From Paenibacillus phyllosphaerae (lineage in GTDB: Bacteria; Bacillota; Bacilli; Paenibacillales; Paenibacillaceae), in assembly GCF_014192105.1 (NCBI RefSeq), contig NZ_JACHXK010000004.1, positions 1-64,000 of the forward strand: DNA of 64,000 bases, read 5' to 3'. The translations under genes and the position numbers were made by a program. A model generated the notes under the pieces. It was not told the origin of the DNA, searched no databases, and saw only the letters and a list, made by a program, of their open reading frames with translations. How positions within the stretch are numbered: position 1 is the stretch's first letter; every line of letters begins with the position of its first letter. This document shows positions 27,438-35,242 of this stretch, piece after piece.

Positions 27438-27475
27438 ATCGGGCGCACTACATATACTTCTGTTGTCCGTTACAT

Positions 27476-28390
27476 CTATCCAAGCAGCCATTGTTCAGCC
27501 TCTGCACGCTCGGCAAAGGCGCGAATCGAAGCACCTCGGTTCAGTTCGGTGAGCATCTCGCTCGCGCGTCCTTGAATGACCAGCTCCTGCGGCAGCACGA
27601 ATGCCGTCTTGAGCCGATAGTTGATTAGCTTCTGCAAGACGGCCCCCGCCAGGCCAGTCCGCAACTTGTAGAAGTCTTCCGCCAAGCCGTCCGCGTGAAG
27701 CAACACGCGCTCCACACCATGCTCCCAGCAGACAGCTATGATATCAAGCAGATCTTGCTCGCTTCTGATCTGTAACCCTGCAGACCCTCCGTCGAGATAA
27801 GTGACCCCGTCTTTCTCCACAATGTGATTATTGTCGTTCATGTTGTTCTCCTCCTTATAGGCACTCAATTCAAGGCGCAACCGCTGCACCCACTGACGCT
27901 CTTGGATATAAAAAGACGCGACGTTCTCGTGGATCAGCTGGTGAATAACTCGGGAACGCGGGTGTAGTTCGGCCGCAATCGGCGCACGCCGCGATTTCTC
28001 TTGGTGCAGGTGCAACTCCGCTTCAAGCTCATCCTCATAACGCCGCAACAACGATTCCAGCTCGTCGTCCGATAGCTGGTCGGAGAACTGAAGCTGCAGC
28101 AGCGTGAGCTTCCGGAATGTTGGCGCTTCGCATTCACCCAGCACCCATTGCTTCAATTCGGCCAAGCCCGATACGGTAATCGTATATCGTTTCTTCGTCG
28201 GCGAGCTCTCCTGATGCTGAATCTCGCTGGTGACAAGCCCCCGGTCATGCAACTCCACCAACGACTTATAAATTTGATTGTTATTGCCCGACCAAGGCAT
28301 CAATGGGGAATCTTGCATGATTTTCTTCAGCTCATAACCCGTACAAGACTGGCCGCTCAAGACGCCGAGCAGCACATGGTTAATGGACAT
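27476..28390 (-). CDS. PadR-family regulator fused to a DUF4180 domain
   Basis: A 304-aa protein. Residues 1-80 form a PadR winged helix (HVLLGVLSGQSCTGYELKKIM ... QIYKSLVELHDRGLV), residues 85-180 a helical dimerisation tail, and residues 184-304 a DUF4180 domain (DGVTYLDGGSAGLQIRSEQDLLDIIAVCWE...). The fusion point contains an intact AAGGAGGAG followed 6 nt later by an in-frame ATG (27841), which would give a free 121-aa DUF4180 protein. This suggests two formerly separate genes whose frames merged, with the second start preserved. Two tandem palindromes upstream suggest autoregulation. DUF4180 function is unknown. Confidence 0.87.
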   Translation of the reverse strand: MSINHVLLGVLSGQSCTGYELKKIMQDSPLMPWSGNNNQIYKSLVELHDRGLVTSEIQHQESSPTKKRYTITVSGLAELKQWVLGECEAPTFRKLTLLQLQFSDQLSDDELESLLRRYEDELEAELHLHQEKSRRAPIAAELHPRSRVIHQLIHENVASFYIQERQWVQRLRLELSAYKEENNMNDNNHIVEKDGVTYLDGGSAGLQIRSEQDLLDIIAVCWEHGVERVLLHADGLAEDFYKLRTGLAGAVLQKLINYRLKTAFVLPQELVIQGRASEMLTELNRGASIRAFAERAEAEQWLLG

Positions 28391-28408
28391 TTAAGACCAC
28401 TCCTTAAG

Positions 28409-28436
28409 TAACATGTGTTAATAATAACATATGTTA
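28409..28436 (-). promoter_or_regulatory. Tandem palindromes, likely PadR autoregulatory operator
   Basis: TAACATATGTTA (28425-28436) is a perfect palindrome and TAACATGTGTTA (28409-28420) differs from one by a single pair; they are centred 16 bp apart, just upstream of the PadR ribosome-binding site. PadR sites typically carry ATGT/ACAT arms, as here. Confidence 0.6.
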
Positions 28437-28471
28437 TGATGTTTTTAAACCCATATTATATCCATGCCAAA

Positions 28472-28504
28472 AAGCCGAGAGCTCGATTTCTCAGCTCTCG
28501 GCTT
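28472..28504 (-). terminator. Terminator of the GIY-YIG/DUF2087 operon
   Basis: A perfect 12-bp stem AAGCCGAGAGCT with a 9-nt loop, followed by TTTTTGG on the minus strand, 24 bp past the GIY-YIG gene stop. Confidence 0.75.
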
Positions 28505-28527
28505 ATACCTCATCCATACCGAATAAA

Positions 28528-28941
28528 TTAGCGTTCGTTGTATCCATTCGGCGAATAGCTGTTCATCTTTTCGATCCAGATCTCCGCTTGCTTGGCGGCC
28601 GCCTTCCGGTAGCCCCGCATCTTCGCCGCGCCTTGTGCCGCAACATCGGGATGCAGGACATCATCGTACGCAAAGGTCAGCTTCTCATCGGTCTTGAACT
28701 TCTCCAGCACCTCGAATACGAAGGCGTCAGCCCCATAACGATTCCAGTCGGCCTGCAGCTCTTTGTTCTCATGCGAGCCCATCTGCAGCCCGAACTTGTC
28801 ACGGTTCCAAGAACCTTCCAGATTCGCCGAGGCGCCGATCATCTGCTTGCCGTTGATCTTATTCGTTATCGCGTATACGCCCATTTCGCGCTCCCGCTCC
28901 TGATAGCTCTGCACAAGCTGCTTCCGTTGTTGTTTATCCAT
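28528..28941 (-). CDS. GIY-YIG nuclease family protein
   Basis: A 137-aa protein with a GIY-YIG-like N-terminal core: GVYAITNKINGKQMIGAS near residues 21-38, where the second motif reads MIG instead of YIG. Family members have the conserved Arg/Glu of the nuclease fold, but the altered second motif makes catalysis uncertain. It follows the DUF2087 regulator gene by 19 bp and shares its promoter and terminator, so the two probably act together. No role is established for this pair. Confidence 0.78.
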   Translation of the reverse strand: MDKQQRKQLVQSYQEREREMGVYAITNKINGKQMIGASANLEGSWNRDKFGLQMGSHENKELQADWNRYGADAFVFEVLEKFKTDEKLTFAYDDVLHPDVAAQGAAKMRGYRKAAAKQAEIWIEKMNSYSPNGYNER

Positions 28942-28960
28942 GCCTATCCACCTCGGTCCC

Positions 28961-29737
28961 TTAAACTTTCAACCAGTACCTGCTGCCGTCGTCCGTCCGG
29001 TCCAGATAGCCGTATTCGATCAGATAACGACGAAGCGTTACATAATCTTCTTCCCAGAACACCTTCAGCCGCTCATTGATTTCCTTCTCGGAATACTCTT
29101 GCCCGACTGCGAAGAAGGAAGCGATATGACGCAGAATGACGATTTTTCGTTTCTCTTTGCGCGGGAACGAAGCGAGACGCCCTTGCGGTCCATCCGGAAA
29201 ATACTGCTCCATCAGAGCTGCATTCTCGTCCTCCGTTATCGCATAACGTTCGTCCACCTGCGTCGCCGTGCGGTGAATCGGCAGGAAGCGAGGCGCGTCG
29301 ACCGATGCGCCTCTGTCCATCAGGTCCATGATGGCGAGCATAAGCTTCGCCTGCTTGGCCTTCTCCTTCATGACGAACCGGTGGTTGCGGATCGTCGATG
29401 CGCTTCCCGATCCTGCCTTCTTCACGATCTCGGCGTCAGACAAGCCCGCGGCGAAATCCCGGATCAATTCCTTCTGCAGATCCGTGAGTCCCGTCGCTTT
29501 CTTATCCAAGCTTAATAGATAGGACAGCACCGAACCATGCGTCGAGCTGACATGATAACCCGCGAATTTACGGGCTTCGTATAACCGATCCTCCAACCCG
29601 GGAACGCGGTAAACGACACCGTCTTCGAACGATTCGCCGCAGATGAGGCAGCGGTAAGATTCCGTCTGTGCTTCGTATGCATAGCCTAGCTTCAGATCAG
29701 CAAGCTCGGCAGACCAGAACAGTTCATTTATCTCCAT
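28961..29737 (-). CDS. DUF2087 transcriptional regulator with LuxR-type helix-turn-helix
   Basis: A 258-aa cytosolic protein. Residues 27-47 hold a CxxC element (CLICGESF) that may bind metal. Residues 82-130 form a helix-turn-helix (LTDLQKELIRDFAAGLSDAEIVKKAG ... STIRNHRF), and residues 190-258 the DUF2087 domain (KRKIVILRHIASFFAVGQEYSEKEINERL ... YVTLRRYLIEYGYLDR). It leads a two-gene operon with the GIY-YIG protein. It is likely DNA-binding; targets are unknown. Confidence 0.82.
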   Translation of the reverse strand: MEINELFWSAELADLKLGYAYEAQTESYRCLICGESFEDGVVYRVPGLEDRLYEARKFAGYHVSSTHGSVLSYLLSLDKKATGLTDLQKELIRDFAAGLSDAEIVKKAGSGSASTIRNHRFVMKEKAKQAKLMLAIMDLMDRGASVDAPRFLPIHRTATQVDERYAITEDENAALMEQYFPDGPQGRLASFPRKEKRKIVILRHIASFFAVGQEYSEKEINERLKVFWEEDYVTLRRYLIEYGYLDRTDDGSRYWLKV

Positions 29738-29778
29738 GAACCAAACACTCCATTTTCACGTTTGTCATTAATATAAAC

Positions 29779-29807
29779 AATATACAGTATCGTTTGGTTA
29801 AATTCAA
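29779..29807 (-). promoter_or_regulatory. Sigma-A promoter of the DUF2087/GIY-YIG operon
   Basis: TTGAAT (29802-29807), a 17-bp spacer and TATATT (29779-29784) on the minus strand, about 45 bp before the start codon. Confidence 0.6.
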
Positions 29808-29881
29808 CCCTCATAAGTATCATGATCATTGCGTTATGTAAGAGTGTTGCACACCTTTCGATAGCCTTAGGCGATATAAAA

Positions 29882-29906
29882 AGCCCGAACGCATAAGGTC
29901 CGGGCT
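29882..29906 (-). terminator. Terminator of the spore-surface-like gene
   Basis: AGCCCG/CGGGCT stem (6 bp, extended with a bulge) followed on the minus strand by TTTTTATA, about 35 bp past the stop. Confidence 0.55.
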
Positions 29907-29941
29907 AACGAAATTATTATACTGCTGTCGTATTCTTACGC

Positions 29942-30376
29942 TTATACTTCGGAAACCGCAATGAAGTTAAAGCTTTCCGGGCCAACGCGTACGGTTCCAA
30001 GTGCGGATACGGTTACGAATACCGTGTACGCTTGGTTCGCGATGTTCGGTGCGTTGAAGTCCGAACCCGAGAACGAAATGATCTGAGGGCCGAGCAAGTT
30101 GACGTTCAAGTTTTCGCTTGCAGTGAACACCGAGACGCCGGACGTATCCAATCCTCGATATACCGACAATGTTACGTTCGTGAGCACTGGCAGCAAGCCG
30201 AGCTGAAGGGCGATTGTCCCGGAGAAAGAAACACGCGTCAGTCCAGCCGTGCCTCCGGACAAGTTCAAGGTTTGTTGCGCGACCAACTCAGGTGCGTTGA
30301 TCGCATTGATTGGAATTGCAATCGAGTTGGCGTAACTAGCATTCTGAGATGTCTTGGAATCCAAGAATATGGCCAT
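29942..30376 (-). CDS. Small beta-rich protein, possibly spore-surface
   Basis: A 144-aa protein rich in Ser, Thr, Asn and Val, with no cysteine, no signal peptide and alternating hydrophobic strands (TLNLSGGTAGLTRVSFSGTI ... NLLGPQIISFSGSDFNAPN). It recalls the beta-sandwich of exosporium or spore-coat proteins, but I cannot name the family. A sigma-K/sigma-E-like promoter upstream supports expression in the sporulating mother cell. ATG 30376 has GGGAGG 11 nt upstream. A distantly similar small protein is at 57519-57884. Confidence 0.7.
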   Translation of the reverse strand: MAIFLDSKTSQNASYANSIAIPINAINAPELVAQQTLNLSGGTAGLTRVSFSGTIALQLGLLPVLTNVTLSVYRGLDTSGVSVFTASENLNVNLLGPQIISFSGSDFNAPNIANQAYTVFVTVSALGTVRVGPESFNFIAVSEV

Positions 30377-30401
30377 GATTCTCTTACCTCCCATTTTTTA
30401 A

Positions 30402-30429
30402 TATACTATGCTGCTAGACGGATAGCGGT
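30402..30429 (-). promoter_or_regulatory. Sigma-K/sigma-E-like sporulation promoter
   Basis: CATAGTATA (30402-30410) fits the -10 consensus CATANNNTA, with the AC of a sigma-K -35 17 bp upstream (30428-30429). The predicted start lies about 20 nt before the start codon, which still leaves GGGAGG in the leader. Confidence 0.45.
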
Positions 30430-30464
30430 TTGGACGGACACCTGCTCGGGCCGATTATTGCGAC

Positions 30465-30557
30465 AAAAAAGAAGGATCGAACCGAAGCGTCTTTGCATGC
30501 GCCATTGCCTGAAATGTTGCCAAGGCACGCTTGCCTAACGCTACCGGTTGATCCTTC
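30465..30557 (-). ncRNA. Unassigned structured RNA element ending in an intrinsic terminator
   Basis: The minus-strand RNA closes with GAAGGATC-AACCG against CGGTT-CGATCCTTC (13 bp with one bulged C) and AGCGT/ACGCT inside. The 48-nt interior can form further short helices (GGCAAGCGTGCC, GCC...GGC). Six Ts follow. It could be a terminator of unusual size, a small RNA or a riboswitch-like element; it matches no class I know. It ends about 35 bp upstream of the sporulation promoter for the next gene. Confidence 0.4.
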
Positions 30558-30588
30558 CTGATTACTTTGCCTACCCTGTCTTACAGAC

Positions 30589-30626
30589 AGAAGACCACTG
30601 TCCCGTAACTGGGATAGTGGTCTTCT
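30589..30626 (-). terminator. Terminator of the histidine phosphatase gene
   Basis: A perfect 11-bp stem AGAAGACCACT with further pairing toward a 6-nt loop, about 45 bp past the stop; TCTGTCTGT follows on the minus strand. Confidence 0.6.
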
Positions 30627-30670
30627 CGTCTAACGGTCAACGATCTCCATGACCGGTTGCTGCTATTCCT

Positions 30671-31206
30671 CTACGGCCTCTCGAACAGATACAGCTCCCC
30701 GTTCTTCAGGCGCCATAGACCCTCTCCGCCGCGAAAACCTCTACGGATGAGCTCTTTCTTCAATTCCAACATGATCCAGCCGTGGCTTACGATAAGGAGA
30801 TTGCCTTCGCTCGCTTCTAATAACTCATCCAGCAGACGCTTAATGCGCTGTTCGATGTCCGCCTTGCTTTCCGGCTGGCTCCGGGGTCTCATCGTCTTCG
30901 ATAATTGGACGAGCACCGCCCACATAAAGAAAGGCAGAACAATTCTCCCGCCGTAGAGCCGCGGCGAGACTTCGCGAAGCTCCGCTCTTGTCGTGACTTC
31001 GACTTCATGCAGAGATACGGCCGTCTTCCATGCTCGGGGCAAGTCGCTGGTTATGCACCGATCCCATGTCGTGACGCCTAAGTCGACGGGTCGAATTTCG
31101 ACTTCCGCTTCATTATAGCCTGGTAACATCTACGTAATTGGTCTCCGGAGAGGAATAACGGGAATTTCATCCGGACTTTGAAATGCCTGATCAGACCGAT
31201 CTTCAT
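30671..31206 (-). pseudogene. Histidine phosphatase family protein, frameshifted
   Basis: The frame from ATG 31206 begins with the family RHG-type signature MKIGLIRH (catalytic His) but runs out of frame. The rest of the protein is read in another frame, from about 31129: GYNEAEVEIRPVDLG ... CITSDLPRAWKTA ... LLIVSHGWIM, with the second catalytic His. One missing nucleotide around 31110-31135 would join the two. Apart from that break all family blocks are present, so the lesion is recent or a sequencing error. It lies 16 bp after argC and may share its transcript. Confidence 0.75.
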
Positions 31207-31222
31207 ATCGCCATCCGCAGAG

Positions 31223-32170
31223 TTATAGCCCCAGGCCCTCGTCAAGCCCCATCATCAGGTTCATGCATTGAATAGCTGCTCCCGATGATCCTTTGCCCAG
31301 ATTGTCCAGCCTGCAGGCGACCACGACTTGATCGTCATTGCCGAAGACCAGGATCTCGGCTTGGTTCGTGCCGTTGCACCGTGTCGGATCAAGCGCATTG
31401 GAAGATAGCAGTTCCGTATCTTCTAAAGGAAGGACACGGACGAATCGCTCTCCATCGTAATAATCGGCGAGGGCAGCATGAATCTCGCTCAATTTAGGCT
31501 GATGATGAAGCAGTCGGGTAGCCATAGGGATCGTGGCGACCATCCCGTTATAAAAATCGCAGACCGTCGGCAGGAACAGGGGCTTATACGCAAGACCGGC
31601 GAATTTCGTCATCTCCGGCAAATGTTTATGGTGCAGGTCTAGCCGATAGTGGAGAGGCGGCGTCGAAATGGATTTTCCCTGCTGGCCGGATCCGTTCTCA
31701 TATTGAGCGATGAGCCCCTTGCCCCCGCCGCTGTAGCCGGTTAGCGAACTGCAATCAACGGGATAGTCACGCGGGAGGATTCCCAGTTGAATCAGCGGAT
31801 TGATCGCTAATATGAACGCAGTTGCATGGCATCCCGGCACGGACACGCGCGCAGCGCCGGCGATCTTGTCCCGCTGTCCCGCCGACAATTCCGGCAAGCC
31901 ATACGTCCACGCTTCGTCGGTTCGAAAAGCCGTGCTGCTATCAATGACGCGGGTATTAAGATTGCGGATCAGCGTTACCGCTTCTCGCGCAGCCTCGTCC
32001 GGCAGACATAAGAATACGAGGTCGGCCTCATTCATCACATTGGCCCGGATCTCGGGGTCCTTCTTCAGTTCCTCGGGAATGGATAGAAGTTGCACGTCGC
32101 TACGTGCTTGCAGTCGCTCGTGTATGAGTAATCCCGTCGTCCCATATTGGCCGTCTACGAATACGTTCAT
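31223..32170 (-). CDS. argC: N-acetyl-gamma-glutamyl-phosphate reductase, type 2
   Basis: Reduces N-acetylglutamyl phosphate to the semialdehyde in arginine synthesis. The 315-aa product is the short type 2 form: N-terminal VDGQYGTTG, nucleophilic Cys in SVPGCHATA near residue 112, and SLTGYSGGGKG near residue 136. ATG 32170 was chosen because the type 2 family begins MNVFVDG; GGGGG lies upstream. An ARG-box match overlaps the likely -10. The other arg genes are not in the window. Confidence 0.92.
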   Translation of the reverse strand: MNVFVDGQYGTTGLLIHERLQARSDVQLLSIPEELKKDPEIRANVMNEADLVFLCLPDEAAREAVTLIRNLNTRVIDSSTAFRTDEAWTYGLPELSAGQRDKIAGAARVSVPGCHATAFILAINPLIQLGILPRDYPVDCSSLTGYSGGGKGLIAQYENGSGQQGKSISTPPLHYRLDLHHKHLPEMTKFAGLAYKPLFLPTVCDFYNGMVATIPMATRLLHHQPKLSEIHAALADYYDGERFVRVLPLEDTELLSSNALDPTRCNGTNQAEILVFGNDDQVVVACRLDNLGKGSSGAAIQCMNLMMGLDEGLGL

Positions 32171-32194
32171 CCTACATGCCCCCGTAAAGTATAA

Positions 32195-32208
32195 TGAATA
32201 ATTATACA
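32195..32208 (-). promoter_or_regulatory. ARG box (ArgR/AhrC operator) at the argC promoter
   Basis: TGAATAATTATACA fits the ArgR consensus TGNATNNNNATNCA at every fixed position and is almost a perfect palindrome. The TATAAT of the likely argC -10 (minus strand, 32201-32206) lies within it, consistent with arginine repression. Confidence 0.6.
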
Positions 32209-32225
32209 ATTTAATGAAATTTTAT

Positions 32226-33299
32226 TCAATCCATTGCGGAAATTTCCCCCAACTTTATCGAGAACTGATGCATCGCCCACGGCAGTCCTCTAAAGCTCAA
32301 CTTGCTTTGATTCACTAAGCTCCATATTCGATATAATAGGAAGGAATAGCTTACGAGCTGCTGTGATCGTTCCAATACGTTGCCGACTACGCTTCCTGCC
32401 CGGATATAACCACGGTCGTCTTGTTCATTCTTCAGGTTGATAACGGACTGCATAATCCATTCGTCCATCGCGTGCTCATCGCAACTTATGACGGTATCGT
32501 TCTCCCACAGACGGAGTAGATGATTTTGCCTTGCGAGTGTACTCCATTCTTCTTCATACCGTTTTCGCTGGCTTGAATCAAGCGGATTGCCCTCGTAATT
32601 ATCGTTGACTAGCTTACGGAAATGCTCCCGATCGATAAGTCCTGCTGCGTAAAGTGCTTTCCCATATTCACCGGAGGCATGGAAGAGCTTCGTCAGATTC
32701 ACCAAATGAACCGGCGCTTCGCGACTCCGCAGCAGATGCAATGCGAAGCGCAGCCCAGTCTGGTCATGGGCGTTGTCCGCGCACCAGATTACGATCGTTT
32801 TGTCCGCAGGAATATTCTGGATCGTCTGAATCATATTCGCAAGCCGGTGTTCTTTATTCATATGCATGTCATATTTGTATTCTCCGCCGTCATATTCCAT
32901 TAGCCAAAGCATTCTTCGCTGCTGTCCCGCTTCCGTATCCAGTTCAGTTATCGGTCCGACGGAAAAGACATCATTAAAGGCCAGTACCTGGCTCTGCTCC
33001 CGTTTGCCGATATCGCCGATCGTTACTTTCATCGAACCGGCATCCGAGAGACTGAAGACGATATGAACATGGGTTTGCTGCGCTTCCCTCTGCAAGCGAT
33101 GGTCGTTCACGGTTTCCGTATGTTCATGCAATAGGCGTACTAATCCCGCTGCAAGCTGCTTCTCTTCATCGCTGCCCTCTTTATCGAGGCGTTCGATTTT
33201 TTTCAATAAACTGTAGAAGAGCATGGGAAGCTGGCGGTCTCTGGGATGTTGCAGATGCTGGTAAAGTCCATTCAATTGTTCATTTAAGCTAGGCTTCAA
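32226..33299 (-). CDS. DUF1835/DUF3658 domain protein
   Basis: A 357-aa cytosolic protein. Residues 75-205 match DUF1835 (HIVFSLSDAGSMKVTIG ... LAFNDVFSVGPITEL ... IVIWCADNAHDQTGLRFAL), and residues 235-345 match DUF3658 (EEEWSTLARQNHLLRLWEND ... YIRAGSVVGNVL). Such proteins are widespread in Bacilli without known function. It follows the gene at 33312-34133 by 12 bp, probably as an operon. Confidence 0.8.
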   Translation of the reverse strand: MKPSLNEQLNGLYQHLQHPRDRQLPMLFYSLLKKIERLDKEGSDEEKQLAAGLVRLLHEHTETVNDHRLQREAQQTHVHIVFSLSDAGSMKVTIGDIGKREQSQVLAFNDVFSVGPITELDTEAGQQRRMLWLMEYDGGEYKYDMHMNKEHRLANMIQTIQNIPADKTIVIWCADNAHDQTGLRFALHLLRSREAPVHLVNLTKLFHASGEYGKALYAAGLIDREHFRKLVNDNYEGNPLDSSQRKRYEEEWSTLARQNHLLRLWENDTVISCDEHAMDEWIMQSVINLKNEQDDRGYIRAGSVVGNVLERSQQLVSYSFLLYRIWSLVNQSKLSFRGLPWAMHQFSIKLGEISAMD

Positions 33300-33311
33300 T
33301 TCTGTGCCCCC

Positions 33312-34133
33312 CTATTGATAAGGATCCAAATGCATATGATCGAAACGGAATGAGGGCTTCCTCATGTCGTCCCAGTTCGGCGGCGTAGTGAATAAGGTTT
33401 TCAATCTGTCAAAGATCAGTTCGCGTTCAGCGAACCTATAGGTCCGAACATTAATGTCGAAACAGAGGATGAGCGAAATATCGAAGGGTTGGTGCGCCTC
33501 ATCATATGTAAATTCGCTTGTGATCGTTTGCTCATCGATTCCAAGTGAATCAAGAAATTCCTCATCGTCTTCCGTTGCTTGCGCGTATAGATCCTTGCAA
33601 CGCTTCGTGTGTTCTTCGATCATTCGTTTGGCCTCGCTCATATGGCTCTCGAACCGTGATGGATCGAAAAGCAAGGAGAAGTAACCCATCAACTCCTCGA
33701 ACATGCCTCGCTCCGTGTCCCCGATCGGCGTGCTAGTGAAACCATGGGTGAATCCGCCCCTTAACTCTTCCATATAGGCATAATTCAGCCGTGCCAAATT
33801 CGCTGCATGAACGAATCTTCCGCTGCGATAATGATAGAACGAACTGCATAACAACCATACGAGCGATGGATAGATCCACCAGAACTTCTTTTCGTGATCC
33901 CGATACAAGCTGCGATTGGTCGTACCCCATATTTCAAAATAATCGGCAAGCTTGCTGGTGTCCCCGCGCGCATAGAGCGGTTCCAGCAGTCCGCGAAACT
34001 CATAAAGTCCGAAGCTGAAATGGTTATCGACCTCCATTCCCTCCTGTATGTAATCGCGGTGATCTTCCTCCGTGCGTTGGACCTTCTCTTTGAGACCTCC
34101 ATAGAATAGTAACCGGTCCTTCATGTCGTCCAT
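33312..34133 (-). CDS. Unrecognised 273-aa protein
   Basis: I do not recognise this protein. It is largely helical and acidic, has aromatic-rich stretches (FWWIYPSLVWLLCSSFYHYR near residue 92) and no signal peptide or membrane anchor. A middle region has regularly spaced helices that recall some immunity-type or TPR-like proteins, but no motif settles this. GGGAG stands 7 nt before ATG 34133. It is paired with the DUF1835 gene downstream (12-bp gap). Confidence 0.65.
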   Translation of the reverse strand: MDDMKDRLLFYGGLKEKVQRTEEDHRDYIQEGMEVDNHFSFGLYEFRGLLEPLYARGDTSKLADYFEIWGTTNRSLYRDHEKKFWWIYPSLVWLLCSSFYHYRSGRFVHAANLARLNYAYMEELRGGFTHGFTSTPIGDTERGMFEELMGYFSLLFDPSRFESHMSEAKRMIEEHTKRCKDLYAQATEDDEEFLDSLGIDEQTITSEFTYDEAHQPFDISLILCFDINVRTYRFAERELIFDRLKTLFTTPPNWDDMRKPSFRFDHMHLDPYQ

Positions 34134-34159
34134 CTGCTAACTCCCCAGTCTATACCAAT

Positions 34160-34564
34160 TTAAGATTCCTCCGCACTTGCCCGGTTGTTAAGATTTGTCA
34201 AGTAGCCGTACAGATCAAGTTTCCAAGCATCAGGGTCTCCAATCGAGGTAAGGTAGAGATAGACCAACACCATCTCTTCCGGCGTAAAAGCTTGCAAAGG
34301 TTCGATTTCGCTATACAAGCGGAACCGATCAACGACCGCCTGCTTATCTTGCGGCAGCTGCTCTAGGTAGGAGAACCTCTCCATCGATGTTTTGTTCGAT
34401 GGCTCCGTATCCGTTGTGTACGGACGCTCGGTCACTGGCTCTGCAACCGGGGTCTCAACCAGCTTCACCGGTTGCGGAATCGGCTCAGCCGGTACATGAT
34501 TCGTGCACCCCGCTAGGAGAGCAATCGTCGTAGCCGCGATCCATATCCGATTCGACTGTTTCAC
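34160..34564 (-). CDS. Small putative lipoprotein
   Basis: A 134-aa product starting at GTG 34564, with GGAGGAG about 9 nt upstream. Residues 1-19 are a lipoprotein signal (KQSNR, hydrophobic core, lipobox LLAGC), then a Pro/Glu/Thr-rich linker to about residue 60 and a C-terminal helical part (QLPQDKQAVVDRFRLYSEIEPLQAFTPEEM). It is likely anchored outside the cell. No family is recognised. Confidence 0.7.
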   Translation of the reverse strand: MKQSNRIWIAATTIALLAGCTNHVPAEPIPQPVKLVETPVAEPVTERPYTTDTEPSNKTSMERFSYLEQLPQDKQAVVDRFRLYSEIEPLQAFTPEEMVLVYLYLTSIGDPDAWKLDLYGYLTNLNNRASAEES

Positions 34565-34699
34565 AATTTCACTCCTCCGTTCGATAGCCACCTCAATATA
34601 GATAGCAATAATAACCAATTCTACCATAGTCTATCGAATCACCGCACGTAAGAGAGTGTTGAACATCCCCCACTTGAGCGTATGGATAAAATGAAAAAT

Positions 34700-34727
34700 G
34701 CCTGCCCGGCCTTGCGGCCAAGCAGGC
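34700..34727 (-). terminator. Terminator of the ArsR-controlled operon
   Basis: GCCTGC/GCAGGC encloses a GGCC-TTGC-GGCC hairpin, followed by TTTTTCATTTT on the minus strand; about 30 bp past the last gene. Confidence 0.75.
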
Positions 34728-34755
34728 AAACTGTATAGATGAGTCCCGTTCGAAT

Positions 34756-35178
34756 TTACGCTTCCTTACGCCACCGGTCGCCTGATCTCAGCATGTACTT
34801 GTCTACGAAATAACGCCATGGCATGGCGATCGGAACAATGACGACTAACAGACAAGCGAATGTCGTCGCCCAAACGGATTCGTCCATCTGGCCGTTCGCC
34901 CATGCCGGGAGAGCGACAATCAACAACCAAAGCGACTTCCACAACAATTCCCATAGAAGAATAGGCAGCATCTGCAACGGATAGCGTACGCCCAAGAGAC
35001 ACAAGACCGCAAAAGCCGCGAGCATGCATTGCACGACGCCTTCCATGAGCTCCCATCCTTGATCCGGATGGATGGCGGTCGAGATGACTCCCGGCCATAC
35101 CTGAACACATAGGCCTACAGCGATCAACAGATAAGCGGCTCTTAGCACATACAGGCGAAACAACGATACCTCGTTCAA
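34756..35178 (-). CDS. Four-helix membrane protein
   Basis: A 140-aa protein with four hydrophobic helices and a short C-terminal basic tail (FVDKYMLRSGDRWRK). Similar small proteins of unknown function are common in Bacilli (start block MNEVSLFRLYVLRAAYLLIA). The start is TTG 35178, 4 nt after AGGTG; upstream in-frame codons extend into the leader without family likeness. It is the third gene of the ArsR-regulated operon. Confidence 0.72.
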   Translation of the reverse strand: MNEVSLFRLYVLRAAYLLIAVGLCVQVWPGVISTAIHPDQGWELMEGVVQCMLAAFAVLCLLGVRYPLQMLPILLWELLWKSLWLLIVALPAWANGQMDESVWATTFACLLVVIVPIAMPWRYFVDKYMLRSGDRWRKEA

Positions 35179-35242
35179 GGGGCACCTCCAAAGGTTGTTC
35201 TGTTTCCTGTTTGCCGGATCTGGCTGCATTGGCGACTGGCTG

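Larger units (their letters stand above)
26725..27475. other. Long intergenic stretch, mostly without recognisable genes
   Basis: About 750 bp between the chitinase and the PadR-type gene. It holds an 8-bp inverted repeat CTGAAACG/CGTTTCAG near 26816-26860, a strong terminator-like hairpin at 27151-27174 and a possible 32-codon ORF before it. No riboswitch class I know matches the chitinase leader. Other ORFs here have no ribosome-binding site and no family features. Confidence 0.5.
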
